NCBI GenBank assembly: GCA_050008715.1
Contig: JBEKMC010000009.1
Location: forward strand, 1-50,253
DNA: 50,253 nt
Source of the DNA: JAKACA01 sp050008715
GTDB lineage: Bacteria; Actinomycetota; Acidimicrobiia; Acidimicrobiales; Bog-793
Reading direction: 5' to 3'
Below are positions 32,523-41,358 of this stretch, one piece after another. The position numbers and the translations under genes are program-made. The number at the start of each line of letters is the position of its first letter. Position 1 is the first letter of the stretch. The notes under the pieces were generated by a model. The model searched no databases. It was given only the letters and a program-made list of their open reading frames with translations, and was not told where the DNA came from.

Positions 32523-34472
32523 GTGGTGTTGGATACCGAGAGCAGAAGTCGAACGACCGTGACGTCCACGTATGACGCCAATGCCATCACCGTGTTGGAA
32601 GGTCTCGAGCACGTCCGGCTCCGGCCTGGCATGTACATCGGGTCCACCGGTCCGAGCGGGCTGCATCACCTGGTCTGGGAGGTCGTCGACAACTCCGTCG
32701 ACGAAGCCATGGGCGGTTATTGCACCCGCATCGACGTGACCCTGCTGGCCGACGGCGGCTGCAGGGTGGTGGACAACGGGCGCGGTATCCCCGTCGACCC
32801 TCATCCGCAGTACAAGGACAAGTCAGCGGCAGAAGTCGTGCTCACCATGTTGAATGCCGGAGGCAAGTTCGGCGGTAGCGGGTACAAGGTGTCCGGGGGC
32901 CTCCACGGCGTCGGCGTGTCGGTGGTGAACGCCTTGTCCAGCCGCCTCCTGCTCGAAGTCGACCTCAACGGCAAGCGGTACCAGATCGAGTTCCGGGACG
33001 GGGGCAAGCCTGTCGGCAAGCTGCAAGTCGTGGGGGATGCGCCCCGGGGGCGCACGGGCACGATCGTGACGTTCTGGCCGGACTCCACCATGTTCGACGA
33101 AGTCGACTTCCGCGCCCAGACGGTCCTCGAGCGCCTGCAGATCTACGCCTTCCTCAACCGCGCCCTCGAGATCCACTTCAGGGACGAGCGCCCGGGCCGG
33201 GAGCACGAGGAGACGTTCCGCTACACCGGCGGCATCGTCGACTACGTGAAGCACCTGAATGCTGCCAAAGAGGCCTTGTTCCGCAAGGTCGCCTTCTTCC
33301 TCCAGTCTGAGGAGGACCAGGAGGTCGAGGTCGCCCTGCAGTGGAATACAGGCTTCTACGAGAGCCTCTACTCGTATGCCAACGGGATCGCCACCATCGA
33401 AGGCGGCATGCACGAGGAGGGCTTGCGCAAGTCGCTCACCAACGTCGTCAACAAGTACGCCCGGCAGTGGAACCTCGTGAAGGAGGGTGCCGACAGCCTC
33501 GACGGCCGGGACATCCGCGAGGGCCTCACCGCCATCGTGTCGGTGCGACTCACGAATCCCCAGTTCGAGGGTCAGACCAAAGCGAAGCTCGGCAACACTT
33601 CCATGCGCTCGCTCGTGGAGAAGACGACGAACGCCAAGCTGGGCGAGTGGTTTGACGAGAACCCCAAGGAGGGCCGCCAGATCGTCCAGAAGGCATTGCT
33701 CGCCCAACGGGCCCGCATGGCCGCCACCCAGGCCCGAGATCTCACTCGACGCAAGAGCGCCCTCGACGGGGCGGGCCTTCCCGGCAAGCTGTACGACTGC
33801 TCATCGCGCGACGCACGGGAGTCCGAGTTGTTCATCGTGGAGGGCAACTCGGCGGCGGGCTCGGCTGTGAAAGCTCGCGACCCGCGTCGGCAGGCGATCC
33901 TGCCCATCCGGGGCAAGATCTTGAACGTCGAGCGCGCTCGTGTCGACAAGATGCTGAAGAACGCCGAGATCCAGGCCCTCATCATGGCCATCGGCGCCGG
34001 GCTCGCTGACGACTTCGAGGTCGAGAAGATCCGCTACGGCAAGGTGATCATCCTTGCCGACGCCGACGTCGACGGGTCCCACATCCGCACGCTGCTCTTG
34101 ACGTTCTTCCTTCGCCAGATGAAGCCGCTCATCGAGGCCGGGCACGTGTACGCGGCCCAGCCGCCGCTGTACTCGGCGGAAGTGGGCACGTCGAAGGTGT
34201 ACTTGAAGGACGACGCCGCCCGGACGCAGTTCCTCGCCGAGCACCCGAACTACTCGAAGGAGTTCCAGCGCTTGAAGGGACTCGGCGAGATGAACTGGCA
34301 GGAGCTCAAGGAGACGACGATCGACGTCACGAAGCGCTCGCTCCTCCAGGTGACGATGGAGCAGGCGAGCATCGCCGACGAGGTCTGCTCCGTGCTCATG
34401 GGCGACGACGTCGAGCAGCGGAGGCACTTCATCCAGACGAACGCAAAGGACATTCGCTTCCTCGACATCTGA
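32523..34472 (+). CDS. gyrB: DNA gyrase subunit B
   Basis: GyrB is the ATPase and TOPRIM subunit of gyrase. The GHKL ATPase has EVVDNSVDEAMGG, DNGRGIPVDPHPQYKDKSAAE and GGLHGVGVSVVNALS. The transducer has QTKAKLGN. The TOPRIM domain has FIVEGNSAAGSAVKARDPRRQAILPIRGKI and ILADADVDGSHI. The C-terminus LKGLGEMNWQELKETT and NAKDIRFLDI is complete in 649 residues. The conserved EGDSAGGSA motif reads EGNSAAGSA: catalytic Glu440 is kept, but Asn442 replaces the Asp equivalent to E. coli Asp426, a known quinolone-resistance position. The start is GTG at 32523, with GGAAGG upstream. Confidence 0.97.
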   Translation: MVLDTESRSRTTVTSTYDANAITVLEGLEHVRLRPGMYIGSTGPSGLHHLVWEVVDNSVDEAMGGYCTRIDVTLLADGGCRVVDNGRGIPVDPHPQYKDKSAAEVVLTMLNAGGKFGGSGYKVSGGLHGVGVSVVNALSSRLLLEVDLNGKRYQIEFRDGGKPVGKLQVVGDAPRGRTGTIVTFWPDSTMFDEVDFRAQTVLERLQIYAFLNRALEIHFRDERPGREHEETFRYTGGIVDYVKHLNAAKEALFRKVAFFLQSEEDQEVEVALQWNTGFYESLYSYANGIATIEGGMHEEGLRKSLTNVVNKYARQWNLVKEGADSLDGRDIREGLTAIVSVRLTNPQFEGQTKAKLGNTSMRSLVEKTTNAKLGEWFDENPKEGRQIVQKALLAQRARMAATQARDLTRRKSALDGAGLPGKLYDCSSRDARESELFIVEGNSAAGSAVKARDPRRQAILPIRGKILNVERARVDKMLKNAEIQALIMAIGAGLADDFEVEKIRYGKVIILADADVDGSHIRTLLLTFFLRQMKPLIEAGHVYAAQPPLYSAEVGTSKVYLKDDAARTQFLAEHPNYSKEFQRLKGLGEMNWQELKETTIDVTKRSLLQVTMEQASIADEVCSVLMGDDVEQRRHFIQTNAKDIRFLDI

Positions 34473-34556
34473 TCGAGGGCGGCACCCCGCCGAGCCGGTC
34501 GACCGATCGGTGCGTTCGTACGGGGTGCACACGACGAGCCGGAGGCAGAACGACAC

Positions 34557-37046
34557 ATGGCCGCACCCGACGGCAACGACAGCAGCGGAGCGGGCACCGG
34601 CGGGCCCGACGACGGCGGAATCGCCGTCGGCATCGTGCCCATCGAGATCCAAGAGGAGATGGAGCGCTCGTTTCTCGAGTACTCGATGTCCGTCATCGTG
34701 CAGCGGGCGCTCCCGGACGTGCGCGACGGGCTGAAGCCCGTGCACCGACGGATCCTCTATGCGATGAGCGAGGAGAATCTTCGTCCCGACCGCCCGTTCG
34801 TAAAGAGCGCCGCCGTCGTCGGCGAGGTGATGAAGACGTTCCACCCCCACGGGGACATGGCGATCTACGACGCCCTCGCTCGTATGGTGCAGGACTTCAG
34901 CTTGCGGTACCCGCTCGTCTCCGGCCACGGTGACTTCGGTGCCCCAGGCCCGAACATGGGGCCGGCGGCTGCCCGGTACACGGAGTGTCGCCTCGCGCCG
35001 CTTGCCATGGCGCTCCTCGACGGCATCGACGAGAACACCGTCGACATGATGCCGAACTACGACGGCTCGACCGAGCAGCCGACCGTCCTTCCCGCCCGCT
35101 TCCCGAACCTTCTCGTGAACGGCTCTCAGGGCATCGCCGTCGGCATGGCCACGAACATCCCGCCCCACAACCTCGGCGAGGTCATCGACGCCGTCCTGCA
35201 CGTGCTCGAGAACCCTGAGGCGACGCCGGACGAGCTCATGCGCTTCGTGAAGGGCCCCGACTTCCCGACGGGAGCGCAGATTCTTGGTCGTGCCGGCATC
35301 ATGGACGCGTACCGCACGGGCCGCGGCTCGGTGAAGCTCCGTGCCGTTGCCGAGATCGAAGAGGGCCGTAACGGCAAGTCGCAGATCGTGGTCACGGAGA
35401 TCCCGTACCAGACCTCGGTCGATGCCATCGCACAGCGCGCCGCTGACGCGCTCGCCGCCGGCGACGTGCCCGGTATCGACAACATCGAGAACCTTTCGGC
35501 CGGGGAGACGACACGGCTCGTCATCACGCTGAAGCGCGACGCCAACGCCAACGTCGTGCTGAACAACCTCTACAAGCACACCCCGTTGCAGACGAGCTTC
35601 GGGGTCAACATGCTCGCTCTCGTCGACGGGGTCCCCCGGCTCCTGAACCTCGCGCAGGCAGTCAAGGCCTACGTCGACCACCAGATCGAGGTCGTGACGC
35701 GTCGTTCGCAGTATCGGCTGGACAAGGCACGCGCCCGCGCCCACATCGTCGAGGGACTCCTCAGGGCTCTCGACATGCTCGACCTCGTGATCGCCACGAT
35801 CCGCGGCTCGGACGACCGAGCGGCCGCCCGCACGGCCCTCATGGCCGAGCCCTTCCTGTTCTCCGAGATCCAGGCGAACCACATCCTCGACATGACCCTT
35901 GGCCGCCTCACGCGCCTTGGCCGTTCAGAGCTCGACGAGGAGATGCTCGTCCTGCGGGAGACCATCGCCGAGCTCGAGGCGATCCTTGGCGACCCGGTCC
36001 GGCTGCGTGGCGTCGTTGCCAGCGAGCTCGGTGCGGTGCGGGAGAAGTTCGCCGACGAGCGCCGGACTCGGCTCATCCACGATCCGGGCGACTTGAACGT
36101 CGAGGATCTCATCGAAGACGAGGAGATGATCGTCACCGTCACGCGGGCGGGGTATGTGAAGGCCGTCTCGGCTGACGCGTTTCGCACGCAGGGACGGGGT
36201 GGCCGCGGCATTCAGGGTTCCCGCCTGAAGGAGGAGGACCTCGTCCGGGAAGTCGTGCATACGACGGCGCACGCCCACCTGCTCTTCTTCTCGAACCGCG
36301 GCAAGGTGTACCGCCTGCGGGCTCACGAGATCCCCATCAAGGAGCGCAACGCCCGCGGGACACCGGCCGTCAATCTGCTGCCCCTCGAGCCGGACGAGAG
36401 CATCCAGGCGCTCATCGACGCGAAGTTCTTCCAGGACGACGAGTTTCTGCTGTTCGCCACGAAGTCCGGTCGTGTCAAGAAGACCCCCATGAGTGAGTAC
36501 GACAAGTCCCGGCGGGAGGGCTTCATCGCCGTCAACCTGAATCCGGGTGACGAGCTCGTCCGTGTCATCCGCACGGGCGGCGGCGACGACCTCCTGCTCG
36601 TGAGCAAGGCCGGTATGGCGATCCGCTTCGGCGAGGCGGAGGTCAGGGCCACCGGTCGGTCCGCGGCCGGCGTGCACGGTATGCGGCTACGAAGCGGTGA
36701 CGAGCTCGTCTCCTGCGACGTCGCCCGAGAGGGCGTCGACCTCTTGATCGTGACCGACGCCGGCTTCGGCAAACGCACGAAGCTCGACCACTTTCACAGC
36801 CAGGGTCGCGGTGGCCAAGGTGTGCGTGGCATCCGGCTCACGCAACGGCGCGGGGCGGTGGTCGCAGCGCTCATGGCATCGCTCGACGACGAGATCCTCA
36901 TCGTCGCGTCGGGCGGCGTCGTCATTCGGACGGCAGTTCGCGACATCCCGGCGCAGGGCCGGGACGCCACCGGCGTTCGGGTGATGAACCTCGACGACGG
37001 CCAGTCGGTCGCCGCCGTGGCGCAGGTCTCGGGCAGCGAGGAGTAG
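34557..37046 (+). CDS. gyrA: DNA gyrase subunit A
   Basis: GyrA is the cleavage and DNA-wrapping subunit. The 829-residue protein has the breakage-reunion core (YSMSVIVQRALPDVRDGLKPVHRRILYAM), catalytic Tyr141 in ARYTE, and the C-terminal beta-propeller with a GyrA-box-like QGRGGRGIQG, so it is gyrase rather than topoisomerase IV. In the quinolone region HPHGDMAIYD, Met101 occupies the place of E. coli Ser83, while Asp105 matches Asp87. The loop before the catalytic Tyr reads GDFGAPGPNMGPAA instead of the usual GNFGS-x-DGDxAA, with a net one-residue insertion. The start is ATG at 34557, following a GGAGG-like AGCCGGAGG. It is 84 bp after gyrB. Confidence 0.97.
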   Translation: MAAPDGNDSSGAGTGGPDDGGIAVGIVPIEIQEEMERSFLEYSMSVIVQRALPDVRDGLKPVHRRILYAMSEENLRPDRPFVKSAAVVGEVMKTFHPHGDMAIYDALARMVQDFSLRYPLVSGHGDFGAPGPNMGPAAARYTECRLAPLAMALLDGIDENTVDMMPNYDGSTEQPTVLPARFPNLLVNGSQGIAVGMATNIPPHNLGEVIDAVLHVLENPEATPDELMRFVKGPDFPTGAQILGRAGIMDAYRTGRGSVKLRAVAEIEEGRNGKSQIVVTEIPYQTSVDAIAQRAADALAAGDVPGIDNIENLSAGETTRLVITLKRDANANVVLNNLYKHTPLQTSFGVNMLALVDGVPRLLNLAQAVKAYVDHQIEVVTRRSQYRLDKARARAHIVEGLLRALDMLDLVIATIRGSDDRAAARTALMAEPFLFSEIQANHILDMTLGRLTRLGRSELDEEMLVLRETIAELEAILGDPVRLRGVVASELGAVREKFADERRTRLIHDPGDLNVEDLIEDEEMIVTVTRAGYVKAVSADAFRTQGRGGRGIQGSRLKEEDLVREVVHTTAHAHLLFFSNRGKVYRLRAHEIPIKERNARGTPAVNLLPLEPDESIQALIDAKFFQDDEFLLFATKSGRVKKTPMSEYDKSRREGFIAVNLNPGDELVRVIRTGGGDDLLLVSKAGMAIRFGEAEVRATGRSAAGVHGMRLRSGDELVSCDVAREGVDLLIVTDAGFGKRTKLDHFHSQGRGGQGVRGIRLTQRRGAVVAALMASLDDEILIVASGGVVIRTAVRDIPAQGRDATGVRVMNLDDGQSVAAVAQVSGSEE

Positions 37047-37074
37047 CTCACCGCGCCGGCGAGGCGCCGCGTAT

Positions 37075-38502
37075 TCAGTGGTGGAACCCGGTTCGCGCTT
37101 TCTTGCGGGCTTCTTTCTCCAATGCGGCCGCGGCTTTCGGCTCCATGTGCCGCGCGACGTCCGAGAGGTTCTCGCTCACGCGCCGGAGATCGGCGAGCAG
37201 CATCCGGGCCAGGTCACGACTGAGACCATTGCGGACCACGATGCGAAGGACCGAGATGTCCTCCATCCCTTCCGGCATGGGATAGGCGGGTACGAGCCAT
37301 CCGTGGGAACGCAGTGCAGCGGACACGTCGTAGACGGAGAAGACGGTCTCCGGGCGAGTCCTGAACGCGAAGACGGGCAGCTCGTCACCTCTGGAGATCA
37401 GCTCGTACGGCCCGATCTCGGCGATCTCGGATGCGAGCCATTTCGCCGTGTTCGAGCATGCTTGCTGAACCTGGGTGTAGCCCTCGATGCCGAGGCGGAG
37501 AAAATTGAAGTACTGCGCGACCACCTGGGCGCCCGGACGGGAGAAGTTGAGGGCGAACGTCGGCATCTCGCCCCCGAGGTAGTCGACCTTGAAGACGAGA
37601 TCCTCAGGCAGCGCGTCGTTGTCCCGCCAGATGATCCACCCGACGCCGGGGTAGACGAGTCCGTACTTGTGACCCGACGTGTTGATCGACTGCACGCGAG
37701 GCAGGCGAAAATCCCAGAGCAGCTTGTGGTCGATGAACGGAGCCACCATGGCTCCACTGGCTCCGTCGACGTGGATCGGCACGTCCGGCCCGCCGCGGCG
37801 CGCGGCCAGCTTGTCGAGGGCCTTGGAGATTTCCGCCACCGGTTCGTAGGCGCCGTCGTAGGTGGAGCCGAGTATGGCGACGACGCCGATGGTGTTGGCG
37901 TCGCAAACCGCCGCGGCCGCCTTGGCGGTGAGATGCGGGACCTTCGGCCCGACCGGGACGAGGCGGGGTTCGACGTCGAAGTAACGACAGAACTTCTCCC
38001 AGCACACCTGGACGTTCGTTCCCATGACGAGGTTGGGCCGGTCTGCTGGCAGGCCAGCCGCCTCGCGTCGCTGACGCCAGCGCCATTTGAGGGCGAGGCC
38101 GCCCAGCATGCAGGCTTCGCTCGAGCCGGTCGTCGAGCATCCCGTGGCGTCGCCGTCGCCGGGGGCGTTCCACAAGCGTGCGAGCATGTTGACGCATCGG
38201 CGCTCGATCTCGGCCGTTTGCGGGTACTCGTCCTTGTCGATCATGTTCTTCGGGGAGCATTCCGACATGAGCCGCTCGGCCTCAGGCTCCATCCAGGTCG
38301 TCACGAAGGTGGCGAGGTTGAGCCGGGCGTTGCCGTCGAGCATGAGCTCGTCGTGGATGATCTGGTACGCCGTCGCCGGCGCCATGCCGACGTCGGGCAA
38401 GCGCAGCATCGGCACGTCGTCCTCCAGATCCAGGCCGAACTGCGGCCGGAAGCTGAGGTGGGTGGGCGAGGAACCACTTTCCTCATGAGTGTGCAGCGGC
38501 AT
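37075..38502 (-). CDS. gad: Glutamate decarboxylase (PLP-dependent)
   Basis: This enzyme converts glutamate to GABA, consuming a proton. The 475-residue length and order match the bacterial GadB group: NLATFVTTWMEPEAERLM, KNMIDKDEYPQTAEIERRCV, GCSTTGSSEACMLGGLALKW, HVDGASGAMVAPF, and SGHKYGLVYPGVGW with the PLP lysine at residue 279. The C-terminus ends TGFHH, reminiscent of the regulatory His-tipped tail of E. coli GadB. The ATG at 38502 has GGAGG seven bases upstream. It converges with gyrA with 28 bp between stops. No glutamate/GABA antiporter is in the window. In mycobacteria this position normally holds DUF3566 and tRNA genes. Confidence 0.95.
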   Translation of the reverse strand: MPLHTHEESGSSPTHLSFRPQFGLDLEDDVPMLRLPDVGMAPATAYQIIHDELMLDGNARLNLATFVTTWMEPEAERLMSECSPKNMIDKDEYPQTAEIERRCVNMLARLWNAPGDGDATGCSTTGSSEACMLGGLALKWRWRQRREAAGLPADRPNLVMGTNVQVCWEKFCRYFDVEPRLVPVGPKVPHLTAKAAAAVCDANTIGVVAILGSTYDGAYEPVAEISKALDKLAARRGGPDVPIHVDGASGAMVAPFIDHKLLWDFRLPRVQSINTSGHKYGLVYPGVGWIIWRDNDALPEDLVFKVDYLGGEMPTFALNFSRPGAQVVAQYFNFLRLGIEGYTQVQQACSNTAKWLASEIAEIGPYELISRGDELPVFAFRTRPETVFSVYDVSAALRSHGWLVPAYPMPEGMEDISVLRIVVRNGLSRDLARMLLADLRRVSENLSDVARHMEPKAAAALEKEARKKARTGFHH

Positions 38503-38580
38503 CAGTCGGCCTCCCGGATTCGTCGCGTCGCGCCATCCTGTCCCATTGGAAGGACGGGTGGCCAGAGAAAGTGCGGAACC

Positions 38581-38610
38581 GGAGTCAGGCGGAGTTAGGC
38601 GGTCTTAGGC
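38581..38610. repeat. Three 10-bp tandem repeats at the M16 stop codon
   Basis: GGAGTCAGGC, GGAGTTAGGC and GGTCTTAGGC follow one another at 38581-38610. The stop codon of the M16 gene on the minus strand (38607-38605) is inside the third copy. The function is unknown; this may simply be slippage. Confidence 0.6.
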
Positions 38611-39930
38611 GGAAGTCACCTTGACGGTGTCGACGGCTGACAGGGGACCGGCGACGGCTTCGGCGTCGCCGACGATCACCGTGACGAGCTCGGATGGCGC
38701 GAAATAGCGGCGTGCCGCCGCCTCCACCGCTGCCTTGGTGACCTTCGCGAGGGCCGCCGGGTAGCTGGCGAGGTAGCCGGGGCCGATACCCGCCAGCCCG
38801 AGCGTCGCGAGTGTGCCCGCAAGGCCGGATTGGGTGGCGCCGAGGAACGTGAAGGCGCCGACGGCATAGCGCCGGGCGGAATCGAGCTCTTCTTCGCTCA
38901 CGCCTCCGACGGCCATGCGACCGAGCTCGTAGCGTGTCTCCACGAGCGCCGCAGCCGTCGCATCCCTGGCGACGTCTGCTTCGATGACGAGCGACGAGCC
39001 GGCTCGGCCGTGCCGTACGCCGCTTCCGGGCGAGTAGGTATAGCCATGGCGTTCGCGCAGGTTCTCCACGAGCCTGGAGGCGAACAGCCCGCCGAAAACG
39101 AGGTTGGCGAGGGCGGTCGCCGGCCAGTCGGCGTCAGAGCGTGCCGGAGCACTGCGGGCGAGTCGGATGTTGCTCTGCACACTGCCCTCGCGCCCGACGA
39201 GTGAGATCGGACCGAGGCGCACGGGCGGCACAGGTGCCAATCCGGCGCCGGCCTTGCGGGAGCGGCTGAGCCATGGGGCTAGCTCTTCAGCCGCCGTAAG
39301 GATGGCTCGCCGAGGATCGACGTCGCCGACGAGGACCAGCAGCCCAGACCGCGGGTTGAGCATGGCGCGGTGCAACGTCCGAAGGCTGTCGGCGCTCACG
39401 CGGCGGAGAGCGCCCGGTCGAGGTATTCCGGCCGCGTACGGGTGTCCGGCGTAGAGCCGCCGGCGGAGGGCCTCGTCTGCCACGACCTCGGGTTGGCTCA
39501 GGGACATCAGGGTCTCGTTGGCGAGACGGTCGCGGTCGGAGCGCACCTCTTCAGCAGGGTAGGCGGCGGTGTGCAGCACCTCCGCGAGGATGCGGAACAG
39601 CGGCCGAAGGTTGGGTGCCAGCACCGACGCGTTCAAGACGAACTGGTCCCGGTCGTAACCCGCCCAGAGCCGGCCGCCGAGGCCCTCGACGATCTCGGCA
39701 AGCTCGCCGCGGTCGTGCCGCGCGGTGCCGGCGAGGATCGACTCGGCGAGCACGGTGGGACTTGCGCCCTTGGCGACGCTGTCCGCCGCGACTGCGAAAG
39801 CGAGGCGTATCTGGACGAGCGGAACGGCTCGCCGGCGGACGCCGATGGCGCGCAATCCCCCGGTGAGCTCGTCCTCGAGAACCACCGGCGCTCTTGGCAG
39901 ACGCAAGCGGCCCGGTGCCGGCCGGCTCAT
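38605..39930 (-). CDS. M16-family peptidase-like protein lacking the zinc motif (partner subunit)
   Basis: The 441-residue protein has the M16 two-domain fold: LVQIRLAFAVAADSVAKGA, ETLMSLSQPEVVADEALRRRLYAGHPYAAG, SGLLVLVGDVDPRRA, and LVENLRERHGYTYSPGSGVRH with the conserved C-terminal R/Y segment. The HxxEH zinc motif expected near residue 60 is absent, so it is the non-catalytic half of a heterodimer, like the beta subunit of bacterial M16B pairs. The ATG at 39930 overlaps the stop of the upstream active subunit as ATGA, so the two are made together. Confidence 0.9.
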   Translation of the reverse strand: MSRPAPGRLRLPRAPVVLEDELTGGLRAIGVRRRAVPLVQIRLAFAVAADSVAKGASPTVLAESILAGTARHDRGELAEIVEGLGGRLWAGYDRDQFVLNASVLAPNLRPLFRILAEVLHTAAYPAEEVRSDRDRLANETLMSLSQPEVVADEALRRRLYAGHPYAAGIPRPGALRRVSADSLRTLHRAMLNPRSGLLVLVGDVDPRRAILTAAEELAPWLSRSRKAGAGLAPVPPVRLGPISLVGREGSVQSNIRLARSAPARSDADWPATALANLVFGGLFASRLVENLRERHGYTYSPGSGVRHGRAGSSLVIEADVARDATAAALVETRYELGRMAVGGVSEEELDSARRYAVGAFTFLGATQSGLAGTLATLGLAGIGPGYLASYPAALAKVTKAAVEAAARRYFAPSELVTVIVGDAEAVAGPLSAVDTVKVTSA

Positions 39931-41228
39931 GATGCCGCCACCGGTTGCAGCTCGAGCAGGGCGTGATGCTGGCCCAACACGTCAGATGCTGCGCGGGCGA
40001 CCGCTTCGGGTCGGACGGCGGCGAGACGGGCCGGCAGCTCGGCAACGAGTTCTGCACGTCCGTGGATCGTCTCGACAGATGCGAGGCTGAGCGTCCGATC
40101 GAGCACCGAGTCGATCGAGCGCCAGTGGCCGGCAGCGAAGCCGGCGGCCACGCGTGCGAGCTCCTGTGCGGTCGGGCCGTCGGCCGCCAGCCCCTCGAGC
40201 TCGCGCTCGACGGCAACCTGCAGCTCGCTCGTGGAAGCCACGCCGGGATGGAACACGACCACCTGGAACAGCACCGGATCACGCATGTAGAAGGTGTCGC
40301 CACCGAAGGCGCCGAGGATGCAGCCCACATCGGTGACCGAGCGGTCTTCGTAGACGAGCCGTCGTCGCAAGCGGCTGGCGTCGCCGTCGCTCAGCACGCT
40401 CGCGAGTACGGCGTAACTGGCGTACTCGTCGAGCTCGGCCACAGGGTCGGGCGTGCGGTACCCGACGGCAAAGGCGGCTTGAGGAGCGAGCCGATCCTCG
40501 ATCACTTCGTGCAGTTCGGTGACCGGGGGTGGCTCCGGAAACGGGCCATGCGGTGGGACGGGCCGTCGGGAGATGCCTCCGAAGTGCCGGTCGGCGAGCG
40601 CGACGACCTCGTCGGGCTTGCAGTCACCGGACACGACGAGCACGGCGTTCGAGGGCGCGTAGTACTTGTCCCTGAAGTCAGCAGCATCCTCCAGCGTGGC
40701 TTCCTCGAGATGGGCGAAGTCGCCGTAGCCGTTGTGAGCGTTCGGGTACGTCGTGTAGGCGAGCGCCGGCAACGTGATCCAGGGGAAACCGCCGTAAGGG
40801 CGGTTGAGGACGTTCACCTTGATCTCCTCTTCCACGACGGACACCTGATTGCGCAGGTTCTCCTCGGAAAGGGCGAGCGACGCCATGCGATCGGCCTCGA
40901 GCCACAGCCCGAGCTCGAGCTCGCCCGCCGGGAGGGCCTCGTAGTACGCGGTCAAATCGGGCAGCGTGTGCCCGTTCACGACACCACCTGCACTCTGGAC
41001 GAGCCGCATGTGCTCGATCTTGGCGACGTTCGCGGACCCTTGGAACATGAGGTGTTCGAAGAGGTGGGCGAACCCGCTGCGACCCTCGGGCTCCGAGCGG
41101 AAACCCACGTCGTATACGACCGCGACACCGATGAGCGGGCTCGATCGATCCGGCGCGACGATGACCCGCAGTCCGTTGCCGAGAACGGTGCGCTCGAGGT
41201 TGGCGAGACTCGATCCACTGGCCGGCAT
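39927..41228 (-). CDS. M16-family zinc peptidase, catalytic subunit
   Basis: The 433-residue protein carries the inverted zinc motif HLFEH (His55, Glu58, His59) and a third ligand in the EEEIK segment (about Glu135). Further family sequences are LGNGLRVIVAPDRSSP, GFAHLFEHLMFQGSANV, YYAPSNAVLVVSGD and the C-terminal VLASVLSDGDASRLRRRLVYE. No signal peptide is seen, so it is probably cytoplasmic, degrading peptides or processing a precursor. The ATG at 41228 lies 130 bp from the divergent MgtE-N gene. Its partner is the zinc-less subunit encoded directly downstream. Confidence 0.94.
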   Translation of the reverse strand: MPASGSSLANLERTVLGNGLRVIVAPDRSSPLIGVAVVYDVGFRSEPEGRSGFAHLFEHLMFQGSANVAKIEHMRLVQSAGGVVNGHTLPDLTAYYEALPAGELELGLWLEADRMASLALSEENLRNQVSVVEEEIKVNVLNRPYGGFPWITLPALAYTTYPNAHNGYGDFAHLEEATLEDAADFRDKYYAPSNAVLVVSGDCKPDEVVALADRHFGGISRRPVPPHGPFPEPPPVTELHEVIEDRLAPQAAFAVGYRTPDPVAELDEYASYAVLASVLSDGDASRLRRRLVYEDRSVTDVGCILGAFGGDTFYMRDPVLFQVVVFHPGVASTSELQVAVERELEGLAADGPTAQELARVAAGFAAGHWRSIDSVLDRTLSLASVETIHGRAELVAELPARLAAVRPEAVARAASDVLGQHHALLELQPVAAS

Positions 41229-41358
41229 GGACGAAAGCTACCGGTCGGAGACCGCCGGCGGGGCGCACTCGCCCGGCGAAATATCGCGTCAGACAGCGCC
41301 GGGTTTCGGGATCCCGCGCGTCCGCAGCGGGCTTCCTGCAGAGATAGCGTGATCGCGG

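Noticed and set aside
33801..35882. 693-codon minus-strand frame across gyrB and gyrA
   Set aside because: Both gyrase genes are unambiguous on the plus strand; the antisense product is a His/Arg/Val-rich shadow.
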